Shown: positions 21,529-33,732 of the stretch, piece after piece | How positions within the stretch are numbered: the first letter of the stretch is position 1 | Layout of the letters: every line of letters starts with the position of its first letter | Assembly: GCA_958450325.1 (NCBI GenBank) | Contig: OY288239.1 | Span: forward strand, 60,283,049-60,347,048 | Length of the DNA: 64,000 nt | DNA from: Agrostemma githago | Taxonomy: Eukaryota; Streptophyta; Magnoliopsida; Caryophyllales; Caryophyllaceae | Direction of reading: 5' to 3' | Translations under genes and position numbers: made by a program | Notes under the pieces: generated by a model | What the model was told of the DNA's origin: nothing | Seen by the model: only the letters and a program-made list of their open reading frames with translations | Database searches by the model: none

Positions 21529-22875
21529 TATACAATAATATTCAAAACTATATAATAAATATGGTTATATTCAAAATGATAACCAAGGTACCATACTTGG
21601 AACTTAAATAGAGTAGAAGGTCGAATTAAATGTTTCTTGATTAATAAAGCGCATTCGCTTTACTTATGATGTACATTTAGATTCAATCACCGATATCACC
21701 AAATCACATTCGAATATAAATATAAAGACAGTAAAATACAAATATTTTGAAACGTAAACCATTAATAATACAAATATTCTTCCCAAACATTTTTCCATTT
21801 CTTCTGTATTTTTTGTATGTTTTCCCACAATTTGCACTTCAGCCAACAATTTTTTTAAAAAAAACACTTTACTCATTCACTCACTCTTATACATACACTT
21901 CAAAATCATCCCTTTTTATTGAAATATATCTTAATTCTTCAAATTGTTTCGTAATTAACTTCCCAAGTTTTGAATCTTAATCCAATCCAACTGATATACT
22001 TTTCCTAAATTATGTTTTTTTACCGTGTTTCAGGCCAGGTTAAAAACTCTCAAAATCTGTACTGGGTTGCTCTTGTTTTCACCATTAATGTCCTTTATAA
22101 GATCAAAAAGTGTAATAAAGTTTCTGATAAATGTTTATAAATTTACATGTGAAATAATTGGCCTACACATCTACCTAAATAACCAAATGAAGGCAACCCG
22201 CTAGGCCGATATGAGTTTAAAGCAATCCAAACTTGTTCTCACACACAGAGGGTTATAAAATCTTGATTGCGTAAATTTTCTTCGACCTACTTTTCGATAC
22301 AAAATGTAGTCTAAGAAATGAAAGAGGAACGTGCATGTAATCAATTTAAGGACTAATGCATAACCTAATTTCAAGAGAACTAAGATGGTGGTTGAAATAA
22401 TGCATGGTATTGTCAAAGCTAAAAATATAAAAACCAAATTATAGGAAAGAAGAGGAATACCTAATAGGTTTACACCAACAAAATGGCAGGACTCGTTAAA
22501 AAAAATGGGACGACAAAAATGAACCAATCTGACACCCATCTCAACAGAGAGCAGATTATCCACACCTGTCAGAATTTATTTAATCGTTAATTGCATATGA
22601 TATGAGTAGTAATCTTTTAAGAACTTATGAATTCTTATCCTCTCTGTGTTAGAGTACATTGCATAATAGTTAGAATCATATCATATTTACCTATTTCTAC
22701 CAAAATCGGATAGCTTATAAAAAAACCTGATTTTTAGAAAGAGGGTGGATATATGGTGGTCAGGGGAGGCATCGGAACGACGATTCCTGCGAACAAAGGA
22801 AAAAATCAATATCAAATCAAAGCTTAATCATTCAATAATAATCGACATGTGGATGAAATATAGTGTAAACATCAA
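21529..22875. repeat. Tandem duplication copy 2 (empty site)
   Basis: Same unit as copy 1 without the solo LTR, beginning TATACAATAATATTC and ending GTAAACATCAA. Minor indels and substitutions separate the copies. Confidence 0.85.
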
Positions 22876-23899
22876 TAAAACTTGAAAACGATGACAAATT
22901 GTTGATTGTCGATTATGTATACACTGAAAATTGAAAATGGAAAAACACTTAAAGTAAATAAGTAGTATATTGAATCAAACAATCAAAAATTACTCACTCA
23001 TCAGATGAACATGATCCCACGAATTTTGACTCACAAAATTAATAATGCTCCCACAAAAAATTTCAACATGCAACTTTACTTTCACACCCTCTCTAGTGAT
23101 CAAAAAATGAATATGAAAGTCCTTTGGCGAAAAAAATTATAAAATACGTATTGAATCTCATGAATACCTCTGTGCAAATAAGAACTTATTTGACCCGACA
23201 TTACCTAGAAATGTGCAATGTATCAAATTAAATTCTTGTGTAGCATCCTCTCTGATCACTTACTTTAACAGTGTTGATCGACATAGGCGATTTCATGAGA
23301 TTCAAAACGTCAATGGTAGATTTGTAGTTAGCAATATTTACGAAGCATCCGGGATGGAGATTTGATGATTGTTTTATTTTACAGTAATTTTTTTTATGGG
23401 GAGATTGATGGTTACTTGAGGGGATCATATTGGTAGAGAACGTGATTTATTTGCTTTGATCTGAATGTGTCGGTTACTTCATTGTTTTGAATTGTAAAGA
23501 GCAGTTTATTACTCCATATATGTGTAACTTCTTATCAAAGAGCGGTTATGTGATTTTTTTAGTTGCCAACTAAGCGAAAAATAAGTGCCATGTAGGACGC
23601 TGATGTGGATACTTACGTGGGTGAATGTGGGAAACCTAAATGTTTCTGCTTTAAAAGATAAGATACTTCCGGCCTTAACGATATTAATTGTTAAAGTGAG
23701 AACATTTAGGTTTATGAAATTATTAAAATATCTTACAAGTGTTTATAAAATGATTAAAAATATCTTAAACATTTTAATACTACTAATCAGGGTGTTTTTA
23801 AAGTTTATAAAATTAAAATTCCCTAATTTTAATAGTTTCGACAATACGAACATAAATAGGATTTTATGGCAAATGGCAAATGTCAAATTAAATTTTTTA
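22876..23899. other. Unassigned AT-rich DNA
   Basis: No repeat end, domain or RNA gene recognised. A 66-codon minus-strand frame (23228-23428) has no identifiable motif. Confidence 0.4.
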
Positions 23900-26283
23900 A
23901 CGTCTTTTATATAATTAAACCAACGAATATATTTAGAGTATGTTAAGGGATGATTTAACTCTTAAAGTTTCAGATTCAAATATTTTCAAAATGGCTGGAA
24001 AAATAATTCTTTTAGGTAAGACGAAGCATTTAACGATAAATCACAATTTGTCCAAAAATCAATACTTATTAATTAAGGATTTTAATAAATAGTACAAAAA
24101 TTACGTAAAATAGTTAAAATATATTTATTGACATTCTGTCCAGAAAATAAAATTTTCCAGAATCCTAAGACTTGGTTTTTAAAGCGTTTTCTCGTTAATC
24201 GTCTAATCTCGACAATAACGATTAATAAAAATAGTCATTACAAAACTATTTAAGTATTAATATCCAAAAATTATTATTAAGCTTAAAAATCATGATTTTA
24301 CATAAATTACTATTTTTTCAAGATTTCCAAAATTCCAGAATTTACAAATCCCGTTAAAACCGTCTTTTAAACCCATTTTCACAATTAACGATTCCATTAA
24401 TAGAACTTATCGTTCCTAATATTTTATTAAAGCATTAAAAATCATGAAATTACATTTTATTATGAAATCATCAGAATCATATTTTTTCCAGATTTAAACA
24501 AAAGACCAAAAATCGAGAATTTAAACGACAAACGCGGTTTTATCGATAAACGATGATTTAAAGTGATTAATTAATTCATCCACTTAAAAATTCAGAAAAA
24601 TTATAATTTTTTTTTGAAAATTCTATTTCATCAGAAAGTTTCACCACGTCAAAAATTAGATTTAAATAAAATGTTGAAGTACTAGAACTAAAAATCGGCT
24701 TTTAATCGTTTTTGTCCGTAAATGGTAATAATTCAATAATCCATAACTAAAATATCAGAAAAATACCAAATTATTAAAAATCATCAAAAACCTCATTTTT
24801 ACAGAATATAATCATATATATTACTTCCTCCTATTCAGAGTATTCCTCCTTAATTTTTTTTGGGGGGAAACCAGGGAGGGAAGTAAAATAATAATAAGGG
24901 TGGAGATAAAGTAAAAGAGATGAATAGAAAGTGGGGTATGAAGGGTAAAAGGTGGGGTATAAAGTGAAAAAGTGTTGTGTTTAGGTGTGGAGGAAAAGAA
25001 TAAAGAATTGAAGGAAGAATAAAGAATGATTATAATTATTTTGCAAAAAAGGAAAGTGGGAAGAAAACCAAACTAAGCTCAAAAAGAAAAGTGGGAGGAA
25101 TACTCTGAATAGGAGGGAGTACAAGTTTAGGCCAAATATTATGATTTTACTAATTAATATGACGATTAAATCGTTAATCTTGTAAAGACGATAAAAATAC
25201 TGAAACATGCAAATTTTTAACTTTTAAATTTTTTTCAGATTATATGACATACATATATTGTCAAAAATGAAATATGAAAAATATACATGCAATTACACCA
25301 TTAAAATCAAGTAATATTGAGTAACGTCGATGTTACCTCTAATCTAAGTCCGAGTTGACGATGTATTCGTCCGCTTTCGGATCCTCCAAAAATACTTAAC
25401 GAAGGAGACGAAAAGAGGATCAAAATAAGAGAAAAATAGGAGACGGAAGGCGATGCTTGAAGACGGTTTTCTGGCCAGAAATGGCTGCTGAAAAATTCCG
25501 GTTTCATGAACCAAAAGAGAGAAAAAGATGAGGTATTTGCCTTGATTAAAATTGATGTAAATTGTATGAGAAAAAAAAGTGAGAGGATTAAGCATAAATG
25601 AAGCTTTTAAAATAGATGAAAACAAGGTACATGCATACTGCACAACTTGGCCAAAATGATGTATGTGGAGGTTGAAAAGTTTTTGCATGAATCATCACAT
25701 TAAAACATGGTAAAAATATCTTGTGAAATAATTGTTCTCTTAAAAACATAAAAATAACAAGTTGTAAGAATATGTAGTAGTAGTGTGACATGGAGGTCAC
25801 GGTCCAAAATGGTGGGAAGGGGTCCAAAAATAATTGTAGGTTGATAAAAAAAGATGATCGTAAAATTATTAAAGGTATTTCAAAGCAATTCGAGTAAACC
25901 TCGCGTTGAAAAATAATTATTTACGAAACTTCGTAATAAAATCGTTAATGGCTAAATTTTCATAAATAAAAATATTTCTTAGTTGAAAATATTATATAAA
26001 TATATTTAGACATTTGTAGGAAAAGAAATAACTTAAATCCGAGCTTAAAAACGTTAATTCGTAGAGAAGTAGAATTCCTTGCGGAAAAATAATTAATTTA
26101 CGATGAAAATCAAATAAATAGGTTTAAAAGAATTAAAATCTCTTAAAATAAAAATAATAATATCGGACTCTAAAATAAAAATAAAGCTTGAAAAAAAGAT
26201 GAAACATAAGCCCGAAATAGAGTTATATATAACGTAGTCATAGCGAAAAGGATAAAAATGCTAGAAAAATAGCGGGTGTTACA
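23900..26283 (-). repeat. Degenerate Tekay-type LTR (left end not resolved)
   Basis: The right end GCGGGTGTTACA (26272-26283) matches the terminus of the solo LTR at 20309. The segment GAGTAACGTC...GTTACC (25320-25336) matches 18262 and 29821 in the other two LTRs. The rest has the same AT-rich composition but is strongly diverged, and the TGTAATCCCC end is not found; the left limit is nominal. It is interrupted by a MITE. Confidence 0.5.
24824..25119. mobile_element. Stowaway-like (Tc1/mariner) MITE
   Basis: 296 bp with terminal inverted repeats CTTCCTCCTATTCAGAGTAT / reverse complement CTCCCTCCTATTCAGAGTAT extending through TCCTCC, flanked by TA on both sides (24822-24823, 25120-25121). 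No coding capacity. TIR start and TA target are typical of Stowaway. Confidence 0.85.
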
Positions 26284-26689
26284 GATAAAGCTAATATAAA
26301 AATAAAAATAGTGAAAGACATTACATAAACAAAGTGTTGGATTATTAATTTATTATCCTACATCGCCAATTTAGTGGGTTAATTGTATACTTCAAAAGAA
26401 GTTTTTTTTTTCTCTTTTCTCACATTAGCAAAAACTATAAGTTTGAGTTTATCACACATTGACCAAATGTCTTTTCTTTTTGGTTTCCTATGTGTTGTTG
26501 TCCCACGTTGGAAAATTAGGAGGAAGACATTATGTGTATAAGTTTCCTCCTTCCTTAATTGAGTACTTGTAGTAAAGGGAGGTTTTTATGGTGGTGTGTA
26601 GGCTTGGTCTTGAACAACATGCACTCACTCGTCTCCACTTGGGTTGGGCTCGGGCTTCTAGCTTACACCTGCAGTGCAGGCGTAAGCCC

Positions 26690-26935
26690 AATTTTATGTA
26701 CGATATTCTTTTTGCTGGTTCAAAGAATCAGTCAAGTGAGAGCATGAACGTGGTAGGTACAAGGCACCTACCTTTCTCGTTTTTTCCTTCCTCCATTAAT
26801 TGGGGTGCATGCGTAAGCCCACTTTTACGTACGATATTCTTTTTGTTGGTTCAAAGAATCAGTCAAGTGGGAGCATGAATCTGGTAGATACAAGGCACCT
26901 ACCCATCTCGTTTTTTGCTACGTCCATTGATTGAG
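26690..26935 (+). repeat. 121-bp direct repeat pair in the copia-like LTR U3
   Basis: CGTAAGCCCA...GTACGATATTCTTTTTG and the following GGTTCAAAGAATCAGTCAAG are repeated at 26690 and 26811 with few changes, just upstream of the TATA box. Confidence 0.8.
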
Positions 26936-26960
26936 CTTTATTTTCTCAGTCAAACACTAC

Positions 26961-26968
26961 TATAAATA
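26961..26968 (+). promoter_or_regulatory. TATA box of the copia-like LTR
   Basis: TATAAATA in CACTACTATAAATACTAC, the only strong TATA in the LTR, about 30-40 nt before a T/C-rich likely transcript start. Confidence 0.5.
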
Positions 26969-27369
26969 CTACTTCTTTCATTCAGTTTCAATACACAACA
27001 ATTCTCTATTTTTCTCTTCTATTACTCTGGAAAAGCTATCTTTATTATGTTCTATATTGTGAAGTTGCTTGGCAACATTATTGGCAATGTTCAATTTGCA
27101 GTTCCGTCTACACCGAAGCTGCAAACGTTGTGTAATCTTTAGAGGTGATTGTCGTGAAAGCCGTTTGTAGTGTACGGAGCAAATTCGACTTTAGGACAGT
27201 GACTTGTCACGCCACAATAGATAAGCTCGTTCCTTTATTCATTACTAGTTTATTGCTAACAAAAAGAATGTCAAAACAACACTATCCGTAGGCATTGTCG
27301 TATGTTGCACATTGGTAAGTTGAAGGATTAATTGTAGGCAACCTAACTTCATGTGAATGTGTAGGAACT

Positions 27370-27800
27370 ATTTTTTTGTAAGCCCATTTAAGTGCTTCTC
27401 TTATCGCTATTGCTTCCGCTTGGAGGGGAAATGGCGCAAATTCTCTTCTTCAGAATAAAAATTTCCTATAAAGTTTGTAGAGGCAACCAATTCATAATCG
27501 TCTTCGTAAGATTTATGCAAGGAGGCGTTGATGCAAATATAAATAGGGTTACAATCCACTTGACCTTGGGTTAAACAAGAGTGGATTCCTGGCTTGATTT
27601 TAGCTATAACCTTGTCCTCTCTCTTAAGAGAATGTACTTGTTTTGAGAGCGTCGGGGAGCATGCTTAGAGAGTTGTTGCTCTATTAAGTTCATCAATTTT
27701 CATTGCTGAATCAAGAGGCATACATGTTCCTTCAAAGCGCTTTTTATTCTGGATGCTCCATATTGTTGTGGACATGGCAATGGTCCATCCTATCCCGGTC
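27370..27800 (-). pseudogene. LINE-type C-terminal zf-RVT / RNase H-like remnant
   Basis: The minus-strand translation gives GWTIAMSTTIWSIQNKKRFEG, the usual IW..(R/Q)N segment after plant LINE reverse transcriptases, then NPIYICINASLH (equivalent to the first RNase H strand and Asp region) and APFPLQAEAIAIREALKWAY (the conserved AEA.A.REALKWA helix of RVT_3 RNase H). Frame changes and a stop separate these blocks, and no reverse transcriptase precedes them. A broken LINE, or a LINE-derived RNase H gene. Confidence 0.65.
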
Positions 27801-28049
27801 AGACGCAGGTTTGGGTAGGCGGATATTCTCGTAGTAAGATTGATCTTGAATTGAAATAAAATAGAAAAGGAGTCGCCACCGAACTTCGTTGGAGTTCAGG
27901 ACCCGTTCGAACTCATTCTGTACTTAAATCATACCAAGCCCAAACCATGGTTTGCCTTATAGTACTAGAGCTTAGGGGCTCATCCCTTAAGCATATTGAA
28001 GTTTGAATTTCGAATGACTCTCGTGGCCAATTATTTCGGGCATCTTGAA
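27801..28049 (-). other. Fragment resembling a Tat-type leader
   Basis: GAATGACTCTCGTGGCCAAT...TTTCGG resembles 57549-57575 in the leader of element B, suggesting the third Tekay-type LTR landed in Tat-derived sequence. Weak similarity; no PBS visible. Confidence 0.35.
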
Positions 28050-30613
28050 TGTAATCCCCTAGAAATTCTAACGCAATACAGTGGCGGAAACACTGTAGAG
28101 TCGGGATTTAAAACACACTGAGAAACTATATCTTATTAAAAGAAATGGTAAGTCAATACAAAGGCCTCTTTTTATAAAAGGGCTAAAAGGAATTTCTCCA
28201 AATAAGGTTATACAAATCCATAAACCGCGAATGAAGAAAGAGTAGGATCCACGCTACTCGCTAGCTCACACCCAAAACCCAGCAGCAAATACCTGTCATG
28301 TTAAAAACATAACAGCCACGTCAGTGGGTAGTAACTCGGACGTTCTCCCAGCCATATTATATCATATGGAAAAATAATAGTATTACTATATCAAAATAAT
28401 TAAAATGAGAAAACATTAAAATGATATAATAAAAATAAGTTTTCAGCGAAACTTAAAGCATTTGCAAACCTGCAAGTCAATATCAATCGATAATAATAAT
28501 ATTCAAAAATGGCGTTATGGAAATCAATCAGTGCAACGGAATAGACTTTCACTAGGATAATACTCAAACTAGCTTCGAGAACTTAGTCAAAACAAATTAG
28601 ACTTCGGTCTCTAACTAGGCAACTCAATCATAACAGGACTGCGTGCAGCGAGGTCTTGGTTTAAGTAGTGCACACCCCTCCTGGATACAAACCATATCCA
28701 ATTCAACTAGACGCGACTTACACGATGCGATATCTAAGTTTAAGGTAAACATACACTCTCCTGAACACAAACCATGTTTAGTTCAACGACCAATGCGTCT
28801 CAACATAGACACACCAGCTTTATAGTTGATGGCAAAACGTATACCCTAGACTGTATTACTCTACCCATACACTTGTCCTCATTCCATAACTCCGAAACAG
28901 CCATTATCGATATTCAAAAGTAAATATAATCAATATAAATGATATGGATAAAAGAAATAAACATTTTATATTAAAAAGGAAACTTTCTATAAATAGAACT
29001 TACTAATTTTAGAAACTCACTTAAAATAGAAATATTGTTATAGAAAATACGTAATTTATTAAAATAAGTGAAATGTATAAAAATAGCATTTCTAACGAAA
29101 TTAACATTTTATTATTATCGTCGTTATCGTAACTTTAATATATTTCTAAATTCGTTACTTAGAATATTAATAAAATTTAATAAGTCATTATATACGGATT
29201 AGTATTTTATAAATAATTAGGGAAATTGAGTTAAAACTATAAATTATAGAAAAGAGATATTTTAAGAAAAACGATATCAAAACTAATTGAGTCAACGAGT
29301 TTTATAAATTAAGCGAGATTTTATAAAGCTTTCGAATTAAATTTTAGCAAATAGATTTTATCATTAAAAATACTGATTTTACTAAAAATAATCAATCATA
29401 GACAAATGAGAAATTATTAGGGAAAATAGTCTTGACTAAAAATGTATTTAAAACAAAATCGACTATTTTCTCATTTATTAATATAATTCGTAAAACGAAA
29501 TTAATTTATTGAACAAGTATACAAATCTCGATTATAGTATAAAAATACGATTTTGAGTTAAAGTTATAAATGAATAAAAATATGACGAAAATATGAAATC
29601 GATATTATTTAGTTACTAGTGTCACGATAACCAACAAAATATTATAACGATCGTAAATAATTAAATTACTAACGGTTTATAAAACAATATCAAAAACTCG
29701 TAAAATATTTATAAAGCACACGATTTAAAAGAATATTTACCAAATAATAAATAGCTAAAATTAGAAAACCGAATTTAAAATATTTACTACATACTACTAC
29801 TCAAACATACGATATAAAATCGAGTAACGTCCCAAAGTTACCTTGAGTCGAGAATCCAAAACGATCATGTACTTGTCCTCAGTTGCGTCTTCGCGAAATC
29901 CAAGAAAACTCGAAGATGAATGGAGCGTAATATGAGTACGGAGGAGGAACATAGGGAATTCTGTGGAATATAAGTTGAAGGGAACCAAGTAAAAGAAGGA
30001 ACGACACAAACCGAGGGGAAAAACGAGTAGAAGATGAAAACGAATAGCATACGAACAAAAAGGCCACGAGAAACAACAATAGCAGCAATGTGATGACAGT
30101 AGCATCGACTGCCAAAATGAAAGAGCAACAATAACAGTAGTAGCGAACAAACGACATCGAAACGAAGTGAAACAAGGGTACGAGATGATAGGAGCAGTGC
30201 AAACTGCGATAACACTACAGTACTCGTATTGTAGAATTGAACCACAGCAGAAATGGCAACGACAGGAGAGAAAAGAAGAAGGATACAAGTCGACAATTAC
30301 AACAGCAGCAATGGACGACAACAAAGCAAACCAGCAGCAGCGTAAAACTGTACAAACAGTGACGTAAACAACGGAAATCGAATGTGCAACAGCAGGGGAG
30401 AGCACGGAACAGGAGCAGAAAACGCATCAGCAATCCTCAGCAATGAAGGGAAGAAGAAGAAAAAGAAGAAAGGAAGAAGAAGAAGAAAAACGGCTCACAA
30501 AAGTAGCAGCAGTACGACATAGAAAGAGGAAGTAGAATGGAAATCGAGAAGTAGCATTAGTACAACGAAAAACAAAGAAGAAAGTAGAAACGGGATGCGA
30601 AGAAAGAAGAAAG
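28050..30613 (-). repeat. Third Tekay-type LTR, truncated
   Basis: Starts TGTAATCCCCTAGAAATTC and is collinear with 16429 onward, including the purine-rich tract, but stops at 30613 where Tat LTR sequence (AGCTTTTATCGG) begins. The GGTGTTACA end is absent, so the junction is a rearrangement rather than an intact terminus. Confidence 0.85.
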
Positions 30614-31261
30614 TAGCTTTTATCGGAACTATGATCGAGTGGATCATTTGCCTCGGGTGTCGGAGTGTGAGCCCTTAGCGAGAATCTGGAGGGAGAAGAG
30701 AATTGAGAATTGTGTCGAATGAATGAGGTGAAGGGGGGGTATTTATAGGTGTTTTCGGCCCTCGTCACCTATATGGACGCCTGAGTTGAGGCACACCAAG
30801 ACTTAGACGCCTGGGTTCAGGCGTGGGGAGTCTTAGATGCGTGGGGTGAGACGGTTGGAGTTTTGAAGATACGATTTTGATACTTTGCAAAACCAAGAGG
30901 GAGGAGTATAATACGTATCTTGGGGCCTAAGGTTTCCTCGGGTTTAACCTAGCGCCGTGAGCTTGGTGGGCCTCAGGTGTGCATCCCGAGGTTCACTTGG
31001 TGCGGTGCTGACTCGGTTTGAGTTTCGGGACCGACTTGGGGTCCCGGTATTAGAATTGACTCTAATTAGTGTCTATGCGACCGTAACGACACGACTAAGG
31101 CTGCCATCATTTTAGTTTAATTTTTCCGAGTAATTTGTTTGATCTGTTCTATAGAAAAACTACCTAAAACATCGCGAACCCACGTCGCGTTGCAGTTCTA
31201 TCGTCATCGGGTGTTTGTTGGGCACTTCTGCAGCCACCAGGTCCAAATCTAGGTGTCTACA
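30614..31261 (-). repeat. Truncated 3' LTR of element B
   Basis: Collinear with 58637-59285: CGAGTGGATC, GGGTATTTATAGG, GACGCCTGAGTTGAGGC and CATCGGGTGTTTGTTGG are shared, ending GGTGTCTACA. The part equivalent to the first 0.9 kb (plus direction) of the LTR is missing. Confidence 0.85.
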
Positions 31262-31280
31262 GAAGCCCCCACTTTGACTG
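31262..31280 (-). promoter_or_regulatory. Polypurine tract of element B
   Basis: The minus strand reads CAAAGTGGGGGCTTC, then TGTAGACACC. The same junction occurs at 61714 in element D. The next 150 bp (to about 31410) is conserved between B and D. Confidence 0.75.
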
Positions 31281-31609
31281 AGGCTTGGACAAGGCGAAAG
31301 TCAAAGTATAGCCACCTAGGTCAATCGATGATTACGACCTGGTGGCTGTCCGGTTGGGTCGTTTTAAGCCCATTGGACTACATGTTCAGGCTCGCCAGCC
31401 AAGGATTAGAGATCGTACCTGACGTCTTTGCTTGTGGTTGTTTGCTTGGGCCCGGGCCGGTGCTTGTTATCTCGTTCTTGGTTCTTCATGCTTGCGCGTT
31501 TTGCCTTTTCGTATTGTTTAAAAGTTCGTTTAATTTTAAATGTTTTTGTGTGTAGGTGACGCGTTAACCGTAAGTGCAAAGAATGTTCATATGTGTTGGC
31601 CTTTCATTT

Positions 31610-32248
31610 GAACAAATTTTTTTGGGATGCTTGTGAACCCTTGATGAAATAAAACGTTCGAGGGCGTCAGTCTCCACTCGAGCGGTCATCTTCGGGATGC
31701 TTGTGATCCCTAGGACAAAATAAAGCGAAACAGAAATGTTCGAGGGCGTCGGTCTCCACTCGAACACTTGTCTTTGGGATGCCTTTGACCCCTAGGACAA
31801 AACAAAAAAAGATAAACCACTCGAGGGCGTCAGTCTCCACTCGAGTAGCTGTCTTTCGGGATGCCTCTGACCCCTAGGACAAAACAAAATGAGATAAACT
31901 ACTCGAGGGTGTCAGTCTCCACTCGAATAACTGTCTTTCGGGATGCCTCTGACCCCTAGGACAAAACAAAATGATATAAACTACTCGAGGGCGTCAGTCT
32001 CCACTCGAGCAGCTGTCTTTTGGGATACCTCTGACCCCTAGGACAAGACAAGATGATATAAACTACTCGAGGGCGTCAGTCTCCACTCGAGCAGCTGTCT
32101 TTCGGGATGTCTCTGACCCCTAGGAGAAAACAAAATGATATAAACTACTCGAGGTCGTCAGTCTCCACTCGAGCAGCTGTCTTTCGGGATGCCTCTGACC
32201 CCTAGGACAAAATAAACCATTCGAGGGCGTCAGTCTCCACTCGAATAA
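31610..32248 (+). repeat. Tandem array 1: 82-bp monomer, about 7.5 copies
   Basis: The monomer contains CTCGAGGGCGTCAGTCTCCA, CTCGAG, CTGTCTTTCGGGATGCCTCT and GACCCCTAGGACAAAAC. Starts near 31659, 31741, 31821, 31903, 31985, 32067, 32149 and 32221 give spacings of 80-82 bp. Monomers in the centre are nearly identical, indicating recent homogenisation. Confidence 0.9.
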
Positions 32249-32249
32249 A

Positions 32250-32548
32250 AAATGATGTAGAGGTATCAGACTCCTTCGAGAGCGTTGGTATCTACTCAAA
32301 TCAAATTGCTGTGGAGGTTTCAGACTCCTTCGAGGGCGTTGGTATCCACTCGAATCAAAATTGCATTGGAGGTTTCAGACTCCTTCGAGGGCGGTGGTAT
32401 CCACTTGAATCAAAATTGCTGTGGAGGTTTCTGACTCCTTCGAGGGCATTGGTATCCACTCGAAAAATTGCTGTGGAGGTTTCAGACTCCTTCGAGGGCG
32501 TTGGTATCCACTCGAATCAAGATTGCTGTGGAGGTTTCAGACTCCAAT
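32250..32548 (+). repeat. Tandem array 2: about 55-bp monomer, five copies
   Basis: GGAGGTTTCAGACTCC, TTCGAGGGCGTTGGTATCCA and CTCGAATCAAAATTGCTGT repeat at about 32273, 32329, 32384, 32440 and 32491. It shares the CGAGGGCGT...CCACTCGA core with array 1, so the two arrays are related by divergence from one seed. Confidence 0.9.
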
Positions 32549-33732
32549 GCCTCTCGGATAACTGAAACCCGTTAAGCGAAAAATTGCTGTTTGTTTATTT
32601 GTTTCAGTTAAGTGTTTTTGTTTTGTGGGTTTGTCTTATTTTGTTCGGGTTTGTTCTTGCTTTGTTTTGGTTTGTTATGCATTTGGGATTTGTTTAGAGT
32701 TTGTTTAGATTAGTTCGGTTTAGATTGCTTTATTATGCGCTCGAGTGCAGCGTTCATGTAAAGTGCGGCTCATATGCTTGTTTCATTATCGAGTGTGCTT
32801 TATTGATATCAATTAGTAATTGTTCCATTATTGTTATTTTGCTTTTGTGTATCAAATGTTGAGCCTCGTTCATTTTTATGTTAATCTGTGCTGGATTTTT
32901 CGGACGCGCGCCCGTCTGCGCTCCAATCTTTAGGCGCCTAACCCCCAGCGGTTCAGAACTCGGACGCGTCACCTGAGGCGGTCGGGTTCTCGTGGACCGG
33001 GTCTGCTTAAGTAAACGAAGGTTGGGGGCGATCGTTCATTCGATCCAAATTTCGAACGCGTCGCCCCTTTCGCCCCTAAATCAATTTCTCGATTTTTCTA
33101 ACCAACTTTCGTCTCGATTTCCGTCATACGCGACAATGTAGACTCCGAGTAAGTGTTCTTTACTTGTTTATTGTCGGTTTTGCTTGATTTGATTGATTGT
33201 GAGTTTGTTTTGTTGAAAACCTAGAAAATCGATATGGGTATTTTTGATTTACTAAATTTCGATGCTTGTGCTTAAACCCATTGTTAAATTAGGGTCGATT
33301 AGAGCTTGTTAGGGTAGTTATAAGCTTGATAGGGGTTTTCGAGGTGCAACAATGGCTCCCAATAGTGATAGGCTCGAGATGCTAGGGTTAGGGATCGTTT
33401 TCCCGGATATTCCCGCATTTGTTTGGCAAAATTTTGCTCAAATAGTGTTTGTAAGGATGTGGGTAGCTCCCTTATCGATTTTTATGGGCTAGGATGGCTT
33501 TTGGGGCTTTCCATGAGGTTTTGTGTCTCTTAAGACGGACCAAAAGGTGTCGTATCGATGCCGGATTTTCCCGAAACCACTCCCATCGTGACCGGGATCG
33601 AAAATAGGTGCTAGCGGCCTTTTCGGAATTTTGATATCCTTATCCGAAATTTTGACCCTATTTTGACCTATTTAAGCTGCTTTAGCCCGACCTGAGGCAT
33701 GGAGTTTTTGTGTGTTTTGTTTGATTTCGTAG
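32549..33732 (+). other. Upstream region of the antisense PMD gene
   Basis: Contains a T/G-rich stretch (32580-32720), a GC-rich cassette (32881-33010) and a possible 5' UTR with splice donor-like GAGTAAGT at 33150. No strong TATA seen. Possible first exons with ATG at 33121-33126 or 33352 cannot be settled by eye. Confidence 0.45.
32881..33010 (+). promoter_or_regulatory. GC-rich cassette shared with the Tat LTR
   Basis: TAGGCGCCTAACC, CAGAACTCGGACGCGTC and ACCTGAGGCGGT recall 61225-61300 in LTR unit c (CAGAACTCGGACGCCTGG, TGAGGCAGT) and GGCGCCTGGG in the other LTRs. In the LTRs this motif lies directly upstream of the TATA box. A regulatory role is inferred. Confidence 0.45.

Larger units (their letters stand above)
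26335..27261 (+). mobile_element. Solo copia-like LTR (candidate)
   Basis: 927 bp from TGTTGGATTATTAATT to GCTAACA, so it has TGTT...AACA inverted ends. The flanks CAAAG and AAAAG agree at 4 of 5 positions as a decayed target duplication. A TATAAATA box (26961-26968) followed by a T/C-rich leader suggests plus-strand U3-R-U5 order. No PBS or internal region follows. Copia assignment rests only on the ends and size. Confidence 0.55.

Noticed and set aside
20958..22563. Hydrophobic minus-strand frames in both copies of the tandem duplication (83 and 120 codons)
   Set aside because: Reading frames are not preserved between the copies and no family is recognised; could still be a relic exon.
23585..23914. 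109-codon AT-rich frame
   Set aside because: Composition-driven; no motif.
29797..30768. 202-, 143- and 113-codon frames in the third Tekay-type LTR
   Set aside because: Same pyrimidine-strand artefact inside LTR sequence.
31610..32548. CRISPR-like repeat-spacer appearance of arrays 1 and 2
   Set aside because: Repeats are contiguous monomers without unique spacers, in a plant retroelement.
32311..32565. 84-codon repetitive ORF
   Set aside because: Arises because the 55-bp monomer happens to lack stops; it is the satellite array.
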